This document shows, in pieces, positions 4,829 to 13,607 of a stretch of DNA of 23,858 nt. Origin of the DNA: a virus; the IMG/VR virus record IMGVR_UViG_3300003267_000135, positions 42,605 through 66,462 of that record; one strand, 5' to 3'. Made by a program: the position numbers and the translations under genes. The stretch's first letter is position 1. The number at the start of each line of letters is the position of its first letter. The notes under the pieces are model-generated. The model was not told where the DNA came from. It saw only the letters and a list, made by a program, of their open reading frames with translations, and did no database searches.

Positions 4829-6826
4829 ATGACGCGGCGCGACTGGCTCGCTGCCATCCTACAAACCAAACTCGCGATACAATTCTTCCATATGAGCTGC
4901 GGATGCCAACCCTCTTCGTCGAACTGCACGCCGTTCAATCCTTGCGCGCCTGAAAACTATGGCGGCATGTTCCCGTCTCTCGTGGGGCCAATGGGTCCTC
5001 CCGGTGGTCAGGGCACATTTCTGGAAAATTACGGGCTCCTTCGCGCGATCGATGCGACGGTTTTCCAAAACGGATATTTGGCCTACGTAGCCGGATACGC
5101 GGTGGCGGGCGACGGTGGTGAAGGAATCTTTCAATACCTTCCCGCGAGCGTGGCGGCAGATAACGACGGGACGATCATTTCGCCCGCCAATGCAATTGGC
5201 CGATGGCATCGCGTGTTCAGCGGATCGGTGAATGTGCGCTGGTTCGGCGCGAACAACAACGGCATAGTTGATGCCACGACCAAGGTTCAAAACGCGATCA
5301 ACTTCTGCAAGACATCCAGCAATCGCATTCTGTTCTTCCCGGTCGGAACGTATCTGGTGACGCAATCGCTCAACTGCACGTTCGATGCCGATGGGGAAGC
5401 GGCGTTTTGGATCGTCGGCGAGGACTGGAGAAAATCCATCATCAATGGGATTTTGACCGAGGCATATCCCGTTCTCGACTTCTCCGGTGACACGCGAGGC
5501 GGCATCAGAAACATCGAAGTTGTAGCGCCGACCGGATTGGCGACATGCACCGTGTTTTCGGCGAAACCAACTGCCGCCGCGAATTACGGTAACGTCTTCA
5601 CGGTGGATCACTGCGCCATCGGTTTGAAAACCGGAGTGACCGGAACAATCAACGACGTTGCGTTGGTCATTTACAACACTGACCTATCAAGCGTCTTCAA
5701 TTCCGAGATCAATGGTCCGACGGCCTGCACCGCGGGATTTGGGAAACGCGCTGCGATCACGTCGAAATATCAGACCACGCCAGCGTTGCAGGATAGCACG
5801 TTGATCAAGGTGCAAAATTGCATCTTCAATTCGTGGGCAGGCCCATCATTTGAATATACGGGCGGGGCCAAGCTGGTGTTGGACTTCTGCTATCTCGCGC
5901 TCGTGGGAGCCGGCTACACCTCGAACTTCAAGATCAGTGGAACGGGCGGAAAATCGGTGTATGCCCGTTCTCTTGAGATGGAAAACCAGAGCGTTCACGC
6001 CAACGTGGATGCCATCTATTTCGAAACGCCTTCCTTGTGCGGCGAAATATCGGGCGACATTGAGGCCGGCTCTGCGGGCGGTGACAGAATGTTCAATGCC
6101 CCGGTGTCACTCGGATCGTCGATGGCTCAATACAAGCTCATCGTTGCGAGTTCGGTTAATCCGATTTTCCGGTCCGGAACCGTTGTCAAAAACGTTCAGG
6201 TTTTCACCCAGCAGAACACGTTCGGCGGACCGCTGGACGCTACGAGTTACGGATTGGACATCGCAGAGAGCGCAGACAATTGGGGACGTGCGGCAAAAAC
6301 ACGATGGGCAGCTCGGATTGAGCGTCCCTTCGATGATAATGTCATCATGTCCGACGGCTCCGCAAGCGCCGATCCGCTGCTTCTGGAGCCCGATGTTCAA
6401 GTTTGGCCAACATTCCGAGACGCACGCTTGAGGGTCGCACGTTCGTCCGCCGAATGGCTGCAAATTGTTGGGTGCGCTGCCGGACACGTTGGCGGCGGTG
6501 CAAACAACATCATGGCGATTGACACGGTTGGAAATCCAAACGCTCGCCGGATCATCATTCGAAAGTCGGTCGATGCCGGCGCAACTTACACGCAGCTTGG
6601 GGCGATTTCGCTTTTGGGAGACATGGAGTTGTCGGGCACCGTTCAACCAAATGGTTATACTGTCGCCAACCTGCCGAGCGGCCTGACTCAAAGCTACGCT
6701 ATCGCATTCGTGTCGGATGCCACCACGGCACAGGGGGTCGGAAGTGGCTTGGCCCCGGTCGGCGGCGGCGCAAATAAGCGGCCCGTCTTTACCACCAACA
6801 ACGGGACGAACTGGCTGCAATTTTAA
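4829..6826 (+). CDS. Tailspike with pectate-lyase-like beta-helix (665 aa)
   Basis: The N-terminus has a Cys-rich patch (SCGCQPSSSNC) and a short collagen-like GPMGPPGGQG run near residue 53. From about residue 134 the VRWFGANNNGIVDATTKVQNA motif opens a pectate-lyase-superfamily beta-helix (compare the FGAxGDGxxDDTxAIQxA signature), with FFPVGTYLV following. The C-terminus (from about residue 570) has a KSVDAGATYTQLGAISL-like strand region and ends with NNGTNWLQF. Such spikes bind or cleave surface polysaccharide; no catalytic residues are assigned here. The start at 4829 is favoured by its context, CCGATAATCACA, shared with the preceding gene. An ATG at 4892 (MSCGCQ) is a credible alternative. 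It lies in the same insertion between capsid and adaptor. Confidence 0.75.
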   Translation: MTRRDWLAAILQTKLAIQFFHMSCGCQPSSSNCTPFNPCAPENYGGMFPSLVGPMGPPGGQGTFLENYGLLRAIDATVFQNGYLAYVAGYAVAGDGGEGIFQYLPASVAADNDGTIISPANAIGRWHRVFSGSVNVRWFGANNNGIVDATTKVQNAINFCKTSSNRILFFPVGTYLVTQSLNCTFDADGEAAFWIVGEDWRKSIINGILTEAYPVLDFSGDTRGGIRNIEVVAPTGLATCTVFSAKPTAAANYGNVFTVDHCAIGLKTGVTGTINDVALVIYNTDLSSVFNSEINGPTACTAGFGKRAAITSKYQTTPALQDSTLIKVQNCIFNSWAGPSFEYTGGAKLVLDFCYLALVGAGYTSNFKISGTGGKSVYARSLEMENQSVHANVDAIYFETPSLCGEISGDIEAGSAGGDRMFNAPVSLGSSMAQYKLIVASSVNPIFRSGTVVKNVQVFTQQNTFGGPLDATSYGLDIAESADNWGRAAKTRWAARIERPFDDNVIMSDGSASADPLLLEPDVQVWPTFRDARLRVARSSAEWLQIVGCAAGHVGGGANNIMAIDTVGNPNARRIIIRKSVDAGATYTQLGAISLLGDMELSGTVQPNGYTVANLPSGLTQSYAIAFVSDATTAQGVGSGLAPVGGGANKRPVFTTNNGTNWLQF

Positions 6827-6830
6827 CGAC

Positions 6831-7232
6831 ATGAACGACTCCGCATATTCCAACGAGATCGACCTTGGCCGCAAGGAGCCGGACCTTGGCGAGATCAAGC
6901 CCGCGTCGCCGGCCGGCAAGAAAGGCAAGCCGCGCGTGTTCTATCCCTCGCTCTACATTGATAACGTCGAAGGGATTCCATCGCTGCCCAAAGAGGGACG
7001 CATGTTGGTCGAGTTCCGTCGCAAGCGGATGAGCGTCGAGGAAAACATGGACGGCAAGGAAACGGCGGGAGTGACGCTCGAAATTCGCAAGCTCTGTCTG
7101 CCGGAAGACATGGCCGAGGAGGGAGACGACATGGCAAGCGCGATGAAGGATTTTGCCAAGGGCAACGGCGTGGACACAGGAACAGCCGAAGCCAAGGACG
7201 ATCGGGACGACGATGACGGCGACGAGGAATAA
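6831..7232 (+). CDS. Small acidic virion-associated protein (133 aa)
   Basis: Starts four bases after the tailspike stop. The middle reads RVFYPSLYIDNVEGIP, then a strand-rich EGRMLVEFRRKRMSVEE and VTLEIRKLCLP. The YPSLYI...G..L.VE..V pattern recalls small capsid cement or staple-like proteins of tailed phages, but I cannot confirm it. The C-terminus is extremely acidic (DDRDDDDGDEE), as in some scaffold or DNA-mimic tails. Position between tailspike and adaptor suggests a head-associated structural role. A scaffold role is worth considering, since no scaffold gene is otherwise visible. Confidence 0.55.
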   Translation: MNDSAYSNEIDLGRKEPDLGEIKPASPAGKKGKPRVFYPSLYIDNVEGIPSLPKEGRMLVEFRRKRMSVEENMDGKETAGVTLEIRKLCLPEDMAEEGDDMASAMKDFAKGNGVDTGTAEAKDDRDDDDGDEE

Positions 7233-7237
7233 TCAAC

Positions 7238-8215
7238 ATGATCGTCACGGTGCGCGACGCTTGGGAAGGTTCTAAAAATCCGGCCATACTCGGAATCGGT
7301 AGCCGCGATCTTTTTCTTGATTACCTGAAACGCGCTGTCGAGTTGGCAGCGTTCAAGGCCAATTATCAGGTCTGGCTTGGCACGCTGGATGTGTGCAGTA
7401 ATCATTGCGGCTACGTCACACTACCTTCGTTTGTGGGAACGGTGCTACAGGTGAACGTAGGCGGCGCTCCAACCATGTTCCGCAATCCGTGGTATGGCTT
7501 CCACGTCAACGGAGCTGGCGATCAGTGTTGCGGTCCAGCCGTCGGATTTTCAGACGATCTTGGCTACTCTCCTACGTTTCAGGACTTGAAGGAATGGAGC
7601 ATGGTCGCAGCCATTTGCGAGGACGCGATCGACGGCAACGGCTCGCTCAAGATGATCGTCGAAGGCGAGACGATGGATGCGATGAGCAATCCAAAGGAAG
7701 CCATCACGATTCCGGCAAGCGGCCCGTCGTTGTCCGGCGTGCAAATTCCGCTGATGCTTAATTGGGCCAGCAGCGATCCGGCGTTCACGTGGTTCAAGAA
7801 GATCACTCGCGTCACGAAGCCCGTCACCCGCGGTTATGTGAAGTTGATCGGTTTTCCGCAACGCTCGATGGCAACGGCGGTGACGCTCGGCTACTACGCT
7901 CCCAACGAGACAAATCCGATTTTCCGGCGCATTCGTGTAGGGTGCGCGTGCAGTTGGGTGCGCCTAAAATATCGCCGCGCGTCACTTGCCATGGTTAATG
8001 ATTGGGATGTTGTGCCGATCGGTAGCTATCAGGCGACGCTCGAATTGCTGAAGGCTATCCGGTTGGCGGATACAAACGACGTGGCCGCAAGTGAGGCGTA
8101 TTTGGCGCGTGCGGTGCGTTTGCTCAATGAAGTCGAAAGTATCCAAAATGGCAGCACATGGAGCCCGATCCAAGTTGAGCCGGGCTTTCTCTACGGGACA
8201 CTCGATTGGCGCTGA
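7238..8215 (+). CDS. Adaptor / tail tubular protein A-like (gp11-like, 325 aa)
   Basis: By position, immediately before a nozzle-like gene and downstream of the capsid gene, this corresponds to T7 gene 11, whose product forms the ring joining portal to tail. The protein is longer than T7 gp11 (196 aa). It has an N-terminal helix with RDLFLDYLKRAVELAAF, a Cys-rich loop (VCSNHCGYV and GDQCCG), a beta-rich centre, and a C-terminal helical hairpin ending in EAYLARAVRLLNEVESI, a form common in adaptor proteins. The start context AATAATCAAC lacks a Shine-Dalgarno. The function is inferred mainly from synteny. Confidence 0.55.
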   Translation: MIVTVRDAWEGSKNPAILGIGSRDLFLDYLKRAVELAAFKANYQVWLGTLDVCSNHCGYVTLPSFVGTVLQVNVGGAPTMFRNPWYGFHVNGAGDQCCGPAVGFSDDLGYSPTFQDLKEWSMVAAICEDAIDGNGSLKMIVEGETMDAMSNPKEAITIPASGPSLSGVQIPLMLNWASSDPAFTWFKKITRVTKPVTRGYVKLIGFPQRSMATAVTLGYYAPNETNPIFRRIRVGCACSWVRLKYRRASLAMVNDWDVVPIGSYQATLELLKAIRLADTNDVAASEAYLARAVRLLNEVESIQNGSTWSPIQVEPGFLYGTLDWR

Positions 8216-8218
8216 TCC

Positions 8219-10294
8219 ATGGAAACGCCACTGCCATCACGCATCACCGTCCAAGGTGGCAATTACAACGGGCAAGCCGTTGGATGGCCGCTTGGGGTGG
8301 ATAGCTTCAGCCATCCTCTGTTTGTGGACGCGCGCCAATTGCGCTGGCTGGAAAACGCTGTGACGCAGGGCGGCTTCATGCAGGTGCGGCCGGGATTTCT
8401 GACGCGTGGCGTGTTCGATGCCAACGTTCAGGGGAGCCTTGCAAATCTGTGGTGGATTGCAAATGAAGGCCCGTTGATGCACCCGCAAATGCTCGTGCGA
8501 TTTCGACCGAGTGGAGGATCATCGGACCAGTTGGTTTTTGCCGTCGCTGGCAGCGTGTTTTACTGCGCGGTCAATCCGGATGGATCGCTGGGGCCAATCG
8601 CGCAAATTCCGGGGCTGCGATTCAACCGTTATGCGGACGTGCTAGTAGGATGCCGGTGTGTGCAAACCGCGACGATTGAAGCTGGCATCTACAAGAACAA
8701 CGTCGCGCCACGGAACCTACTAATCATTCAGGACGGCGTTAATCGCGCCGGCATTTGGGATGGAAATGTGGGTGTTCACGCCAATCCCCAAAAGAAGATC
8801 ACGAACACGGCAACGGGAGACACGCTCTATCCCGAGGCGTGGAACCAGACGCGCATTGGCCTTTGGATGGCATGGAGTGGCAACCGTCTTTTCGTGTTTG
8901 ATGGTCCGAACGGCTATGCGTCCGACCTCAACGACCCAACGCATTTCACCGAGGAACTGAACTTACAGTCGTTCCCGAAATTTGTTTTTCCTGAGGACGT
9001 GACCGGGGCGATTGACCGTGGCACGAGCGGCACAACGCGGAGCCAAGTGGTCGTCTTCACCCAGACAACGACTTGGACGCTATGGAGCGGAATCCAAAAC
9101 CGCTTGCCGTCGCCGTATGGCGTGGGCTGGCAGTTCACGGACGATTTTCAGACGAAGATTTTCGATGCGGTCGGCTGCGTCGCGGGCAAGTCCGCGATCG
9201 TCCATCGCGGGCTGCTTTATTGGAAGTCGCAGGGCGGTCTTGTGCTGTTCGATTCCGCCCAGACGGTGAACAGCTCGCAAAACCTTCCGCCGATTGATTC
9301 GGAAATGGCGTATTCAAAAACCAAGGTATCGCCGGCAGCGGAGGGGATCGATCTGACCTGTGCGGGCCGATTCGACAACTATGTGTTTTGGTCTGTTCCC
9401 GTTGGGCGCGTGACCGATGGTCGTCGCTACTGCGCCCACACACAGGTCTTGGACCGCCAAACCACCGTTGTCCGCAGTTCGGGGGTGCAAGGCCCGTTCA
9501 GCGGCGGGAGCACGGGTTGGCAAGGCGTCTGGACGGGCATCCGTCCGGTCGAATGGGCGGGTGTGAAGGTTGGTGGACATGACCGCGCGTATGCGCTTTC
9601 CTTGGATGGTCCGGGGGCGGTCCGAATCTGGGAGGCGTTTCAGTCCAATCGAGCCGACAACGGGCGTCGCATACCGTGGCTTTTTGAAACAAGATCGCAT
9701 CCGGTCCAGCCGACGATTTTTGGATATGCGCAGTTCAACCACTTTCGACTTCTGATGGATCAGATTGGCGGCAACGTGGACTTGCTCGGCTACTGGCGTG
9801 GGATCAAGGGCACGTATCACCAGTTGCTAGATACGCGCATCACGGCGACGCCGGGGACCGTTCTGCTGCCGCTTCCGCAGTTCACGCCGATCACCAATGG
9901 CACTCAAAACGGCAGTTTGGCGCTTCAGGGGCGCACGGTGATTTCGCCGAATCACCTTGGGCCGACGGAATGCGGTTCGCAGAATGTCGAATCCGAGTGG
10001 GACGACTCAAAGGATCACGCTTTCAGCATTGCTGTTAGGGTCACGGGCCGAGCCGCAGTCTCCGCTTATATGCTGGCAGTCGATTCGCTGCGCGACAACA
10101 GTGACGGCACCGCGCAGAAGGCAACCGGCGTAAGTGAAGAGGGGTTCAATTTAATGCCCGAAGGCGGATGCCCGTCGCACGAGGACGGAGCGACGCCAGA
10201 TTATGTGGCCCAGCCGCAGCCGCCGCAGCTTGTGGCTTGCCCGTATCTGCCCGCACAAATGTTGACGGACGAATATATCGCACCCACGGCTTAA
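8219..10294 (+). CDS. Tail nozzle / tail tubular protein B-like (gp12-like, 691 aa)
   Basis: Large beta-rich protein following the adaptor-like gene by three bases. The N-terminus has the shape expected of nozzle proteins: a segment listing bound sites, FVDARQLRWLENAVTQGGFM, then QVRPGFLTRGVF, close to the 'N....G.....RPG' pattern seen in T7-like gp12 homologues. Repeated WxG/WSG strands (WMAWSGNRLFVFDG, VVFTQTTTWTLWSG, HRGLLYWKSQGGLVLFDS) suggest propeller-like blades. Length is near that of T7 gp12 (794 aa). The product would form the distal tail channel through which DNA leaves. Evidence is synteny plus repeat pattern. Confidence 0.62.
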   Translation: METPLPSRITVQGGNYNGQAVGWPLGVDSFSHPLFVDARQLRWLENAVTQGGFMQVRPGFLTRGVFDANVQGSLANLWWIANEGPLMHPQMLVRFRPSGGSSDQLVFAVAGSVFYCAVNPDGSLGPIAQIPGLRFNRYADVLVGCRCVQTATIEAGIYKNNVAPRNLLIIQDGVNRAGIWDGNVGVHANPQKKITNTATGDTLYPEAWNQTRIGLWMAWSGNRLFVFDGPNGYASDLNDPTHFTEELNLQSFPKFVFPEDVTGAIDRGTSGTTRSQVVVFTQTTTWTLWSGIQNRLPSPYGVGWQFTDDFQTKIFDAVGCVAGKSAIVHRGLLYWKSQGGLVLFDSAQTVNSSQNLPPIDSEMAYSKTKVSPAAEGIDLTCAGRFDNYVFWSVPVGRVTDGRRYCAHTQVLDRQTTVVRSSGVQGPFSGGSTGWQGVWTGIRPVEWAGVKVGGHDRAYALSLDGPGAVRIWEAFQSNRADNGRRIPWLFETRSHPVQPTIFGYAQFNHFRLLMDQIGGNVDLLGYWRGIKGTYHQLLDTRITATPGTVLLPLPQFTPITNGTQNGSLALQGRTVISPNHLGPTECGSQNVESEWDDSKDHAFSIAVRVTGRAAVSAYMLAVDSLRDNSDGTAQKATGVSEEGFNLMPEGGCPSHEDGATPDYVAQPQPPQLVACPYLPAQMLTDEYIAPTA

Positions 10295-10306
10295 CCATTC
10301 GCGACG

Positions 10307-11032
10307 ATGCCTAATCAGACTGTTCCAATCACACTGAGCTGGGGGCCGACAACGGGCGACGTGAGCGCGCTCGACATCAACCAGCTTGGCACGCTCATCG
10401 CGCAACAGTTGTCCGGTTCGTTGCGGGCAGACATTTCCTTCATCCCAATCGTCACAAACGATCCCGCGGCTTATCAGGGTCAGTTGATTTTCAACGTCGC
10501 CCAAAACCTATTCAAGTCGTGGAGCATTGGGGCCGGTGCGTATGTGGCCATTTCTCCTTACGCCGTGGGCGATGTGAAAAACACGTTTATCGGAAACGAT
10601 TCCGTCGTGACAGGGTGGGTCATTCTGAACGGGCGTAAGATTTCCGACATCACGGGCCTTTCGGCCGCACAGATTTCCAACTTGCAAGGGCTGTTTGGCG
10701 CGAGCGTTGATCAAGCCATTCCAAGTGTATCCCCCGCCAATGTGAGTGGATTGCCGCAGGGAAATGCATTTGGGAATATCCCTTGGGGTGGAAATCTCGA
10801 CCCAAGTGTTTTGCCGAATGCCGGCACGTTCGCATCAATGGCATTTACCAATCCCGTGACCGATACTGAGGCGACGGCGCTTGCCAATAATTGCGAGACA
10901 CTTCGCACGTCCACCGATCAAGCATTCACGGTGACAAAACAGATTCAGGCATTGTGCCAGCAGGTTCTCACGGCACTCAACACAGCCAGCACGCCGCCGC
11001 TCTACGCTTCCGTTTTCATAGGATACCCGTGA
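10307..11032 (+). CDS. Fibre- or decoration-like protein (241 aa)
   Basis: The first half contains DPAAYQGQLIFNVAQNLFKSW, and GAYVAISPYAVGD follows, a form often seen in phage head or tail fibre N-termini. The segment VVTGWVILNGRKISDITGL resembles a degenerate collar motif (G-W-x-L-x-N-G). The C-terminal 60 residues are helical with hydrophobic heptads. The gene stop overlaps the GTG start of the next gene (GTGA), so translation is probably coupled. Likely structural; the exact role is unknown. Confidence 0.5.
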   Translation: MPNQTVPITLSWGPTTGDVSALDINQLGTLIAQQLSGSLRADISFIPIVTNDPAAYQGQLIFNVAQNLFKSWSIGAGAYVAISPYAVGDVKNTFIGNDSVVTGWVILNGRKISDITGLSAAQISNLQGLFGASVDQAIPSVSPANVSGLPQGNAFGNIPWGGNLDPSVLPNAGTFASMAFTNPVTDTEATALANNCETLRTSTDQAFTVTKQIQALCQQVLTALNTASTPPLYASVFIGYP

Positions 11033-11553
11033 TCACCGTCCTTCCAACTGACGACGTTGAGATCGTAAACCGGCTGGCGAACCACCCGGACATTGCTCCG
11101 CACGTTCGCGATGACAGCGTTACGGGCACGATCGATCTGTCGTCGCTGTGCAATGGCGCAAACGTCTTCCTGTTGATTCAGTTCGACGGCGAGCCCGTCG
11201 GATTCGTCATCATGGTTAAAATCGCACAAGGCATCTATGAGCAACACAGCGGGATTTTGGCCGCACACCGCGGACGCGAGGCGTTGCACGCCGGCAACGA
11301 AGTGCTTCGGCACATGTTTCGCCGCACCGATTGCATGACGGTGGTGACATGGGCTTGGGTGACGGCTCGACACGTGCGTCTAATGGCGCGATTCCTTGGT
11401 TTTACGGAGCAGGCGCGCGAGCTGTGGCCCAACACCGTGAACGGGCTTCGTGCCGAGCGCGTAATTTTTACTCTGACTCTCGCTGAATGGGCGCAGAACC
11501 AGAAAGGAAAGGTTGAAGCATCATGCCAATCGCAGCCGCACTCCCTTATTTAG
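11029..11553 (+). CDS. GNAT-like protein, T7 gp13-like position (174 aa)
   Basis: The GTG at 11029 overlaps the TGA of the previous gene (GTGA). The frame extends upstream, but that part is the shadow of the previous gene. Signs of the GNAT fold are a FLLIQFDGEPVGFVIM hairpin, SGILAAHRGREALHAGNEVL at the acetyl-CoA loop position (degenerate R-x-x-G-x-G/A) and TARHVRLMARFLGF, matching the N-terminal-of-helix and GF motif near the end. T7 gp13 and its relatives occupy the same place and are also GNAT-like. Catalysis is uncertain because the pyrophosphate loop is imperfect. The 3' end overlaps the next gene by 31 bases, and that stretch encodes a tail (KGKVEASCQSQPHSLI) outside the fold. Confidence 0.65.
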   Translation: MITVLPTDDVEIVNRLANHPDIAPHVRDDSVTGTIDLSSLCNGANVFLLIQFDGEPVGFVIMVKIAQGIYEQHSGILAAHRGREALHAGNEVLRHMFRRTDCMTVVTWAWVTARHVRLMARFLGFTEQARELWPNTVNGLRAERVIFTLTLAEWAQNQKGKVEASCQSQPHSLI

Positions 11554-12332
11554 CTACCGCCGCTACGGTCGCGGGCACAGTTAGCAGCATCAACGCGAAC
11601 AAGAAACTCGCGGGCGCGGCGCAATCGGGTGTCGATGCGCAGCGCAACATTGCGGCTGATTTGAAATATCAGCCGATCGACATTGAAAAGCTGAAGTCAG
11701 ACGCGACCAAGCAAGCGATCCAGAACGCGACGCAATCTCTGGCCTTGGAGCGTTCGTTGCAACCGGACGTTGCCAACACGCGGGCCAATCTTGCCAGCAG
11801 CGTGAGCGATCAGCTTGCGCAAGGTGGGAACCTACCGGCCGACATCGCAAACAAAGTCGCAATGGAAGCGCGCACCGTGGGTGCTCGCAGCGGCACGCAG
11901 GACAACGTTGCGCCAGTCACGGCATCGCTCATCGGCCTGACTTCGCTGGACCTTCTCCGCAATCGACAGGGCGCAGCGGCCAACTTGCTTGCGGCTAATC
12001 CGCTGCAACCAACCGGCCTTGATCCCGGTGCAGTCGCGTCTGCGGAAGTTGCCCAAAATGCTGCGTTGAACGACTTCAATTTGGCGAAGGCTGGCGTGGA
12101 CTCCAATATCGCGCGCGGCCAAACCGGGGCTGATGCAGCCGCCATCGGGGCCAACGCGAGCGTGATCCCTGCGATCGGGTCGGCGCTGACATCGATCGGA
12201 TCACTCTTTCGTTCGACACCGACGACGGGCGCCACGGCTGGGCTTCCGAAAACGACAACGCTGCCGGCATTCAATTACGTGTTGCCCAAGACGAATTACT
12301 CTCTGTTGGGCGGTGCTGCGCCAGTCACCTAA
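11523..12332 (+). CDS. Internal virion protein B-like (gp14-like, 269 aa)
   Basis: Corresponds by order to T7 gene 14, whose product leaves the capsid and forms a pore in the host outer membrane. The N-terminus is short and hydrophobic (AALPYLATAATVAGTVSSI), followed by amphipathic helices rich in A, Q and N and a VRARTVGARSG-like basic patch near residue 120. It resembles the gp14 layout, with an N-terminal membrane-interacting segment and a helical body. This is one of the few phage genes here with a clear purine-rich ribosome site: AAGGAAAGG about 13 bases before the ATG, inside the overlapping upstream gene. Confidence 0.55.
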   Translation: MPIAAALPYLATAATVAGTVSSINANKKLAGAAQSGVDAQRNIAADLKYQPIDIEKLKSDATKQAIQNATQSLALERSLQPDVANTRANLASSVSDQLAQGGNLPADIANKVAMEARTVGARSGTQDNVAPVTASLIGLTSLDLLRNRQGAAANLLAANPLQPTGLDPGAVASAEVAQNAALNDFNLAKAGVDSNIARGQTGADAAAIGANASVIPAIGSALTSIGSLFRSTPTTGATAGLPKTTTLPAFNYVLPKTNYSLLGGAAPVT

Positions 12333-12337
12333 TAACA

Positions 12338-13603
12338 ATGGCTCCGACCTCTGGATTTCTCCTATCAGCCCTGCCGCGTTCGCCGGATGTTCCAGCGCGT
12401 ATCGGCCAGATCGATGCGCGGGAAATCTACGACAGTGTGCGGCAATCGCTCAGCACTGCGGAACAGATGCGCAGCGCAACGGGGCGCGTGATTCTGGCCG
12501 ACGAACAGATGCGCACGGGTGTTGCCGAGAACCAAGCGCGACAGGACACGCTGCCAACACTCACGCAGGCGACATTGACCGATGTCCCCTTGCGCAGCCA
12601 ATTGCTCGCCCAACAGGTGGAGGCTGGCCCCGCTCATACGCGATTACTTGCAGCGCAGGCGGCAGGAGCGGAAAGCTCACTAGCGGCTAACCAGTCGCTC
12701 CGGGATCAGCAAGCCGCGTTGCGCGCCAAGGCCACGGCGGAAATGCCGTCGTTGCTGCAAGAGCGTGAGGCAGCAAACAAGCTCGCCGGCTACAACGAAA
12801 GCGCCGCAGCACTCGGCAATCTGCGCGTCAAATATCCGTGGATCGCGCTTCCAGAATTTAAGGACACGCTGGGCAAGTCGCTCGACGAGGAACAGCAGGC
12901 CGCGCTTAAGGCGGCAAGTGCGCAGGCCGACCGCGAAAGCCGCGAGTCGATTGCAACCACGCGATCCGCGGGCACGGTGGACGCAGCTCGTGCGCGTGCG
13001 GAAGCCACCAAAACCGCGGCGGCGCTCCGCAATGGACCGCTGGCTTTGCTCAGCCGGCAAGCCGAGCTTATCGAAGCAGCCGGGTTGTTCCCGGATGATC
13101 CGATGATCGCGCAACAACTGGAGAGCGTGAACGCAGTTTTGCGCAATCAACAGGCGTCCGAGATGAAGAATCCAAACGCAGCCAAGGTTTCACCTCCCGC
13201 GGGATTGGTGTTGTTGCAGAACAAGCAAAAGCTCATCGCGGCCAAGGACGCCGCTCAAGCGGTGCTCGATCAGGCGTTGGACGATGGCGATCCCGAGGTG
13301 ATCGCGGCGGCACAAGCGGATTACAACACGGCGGCGGCGCTTGCTGCGGACGCGACAAACGAGCATCAGCTTTATCACGCCGAGCGCACAAAAAAGATTT
13401 CCAAGGGAATCGACGCTGCGGCAATCGACGCTCTTGCCAGCAAGCTAACGGGTGGCAAAACCACACCACCTGCCGCGACCCCTGCACATCCGACGGGCGC
13501 GAAGACGCTCACACCGGAAAAAGCAGCGGAATACCTGAAGGCCGCAGGAGGCGACAAGACCAAGGCGCGCGAACTGGCGCGCAAAGACGGATGGAGCTTC
13601 TAA
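12338..13603 (+). CDS. Internal virion protein C-like (gp15-like, 421 aa)
   Basis: Almost entirely helical, rich in A, Q, E and K, with long coiled-coil-prone stretches (for example LRDQQAALRAKATAEMP and KLIAAKDAAQAVLDQAL). The C-terminus reads LTPEKAAEYLKAAGGDKTKA and then RELARKDGWSF, a tail form I recognise from phage internal virion proteins (AxxYLxxAGGDKxxARxLARxxG). T7 gp15 is longer (747 aa). The gene lies between gp14-like and giant gp16-like genes, five bases before the latter. The start context AATAACA has no Shine-Dalgarno. In T7, gp15 and gp16 form the trans-envelope DNA ejection tube. Confidence 0.6.
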   Translation: MAPTSGFLLSALPRSPDVPARIGQIDAREIYDSVRQSLSTAEQMRSATGRVILADEQMRTGVAENQARQDTLPTLTQATLTDVPLRSQLLAQQVEAGPAHTRLLAAQAAGAESSLAANQSLRDQQAALRAKATAEMPSLLQEREAANKLAGYNESAAALGNLRVKYPWIALPEFKDTLGKSLDEEQQAALKAASAQADRESRESIATTRSAGTVDAARARAEATKTAAALRNGPLALLSRQAELIEAAGLFPDDPMIAQQLESVNAVLRNQQASEMKNPNAAKVSPPAGLVLLQNKQKLIAAKDAAQAVLDQALDDGDPEVIAAAQADYNTAAALAADATNEHQLYHAERTKKISKGIDAAAIDALASKLTGGKTTPPAATPAHPTGAKTLTPEKAAEYLKAAGGDKTKARELARKDGWSF

Positions 13604-13607
13604 GGCA

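Noticed and set aside
6107-6928. Minus-strand frame of 273 codons spanning the tailspike end and next gene
   Set aside because: It crosses two well-supported plus-strand genes and shows no motif.
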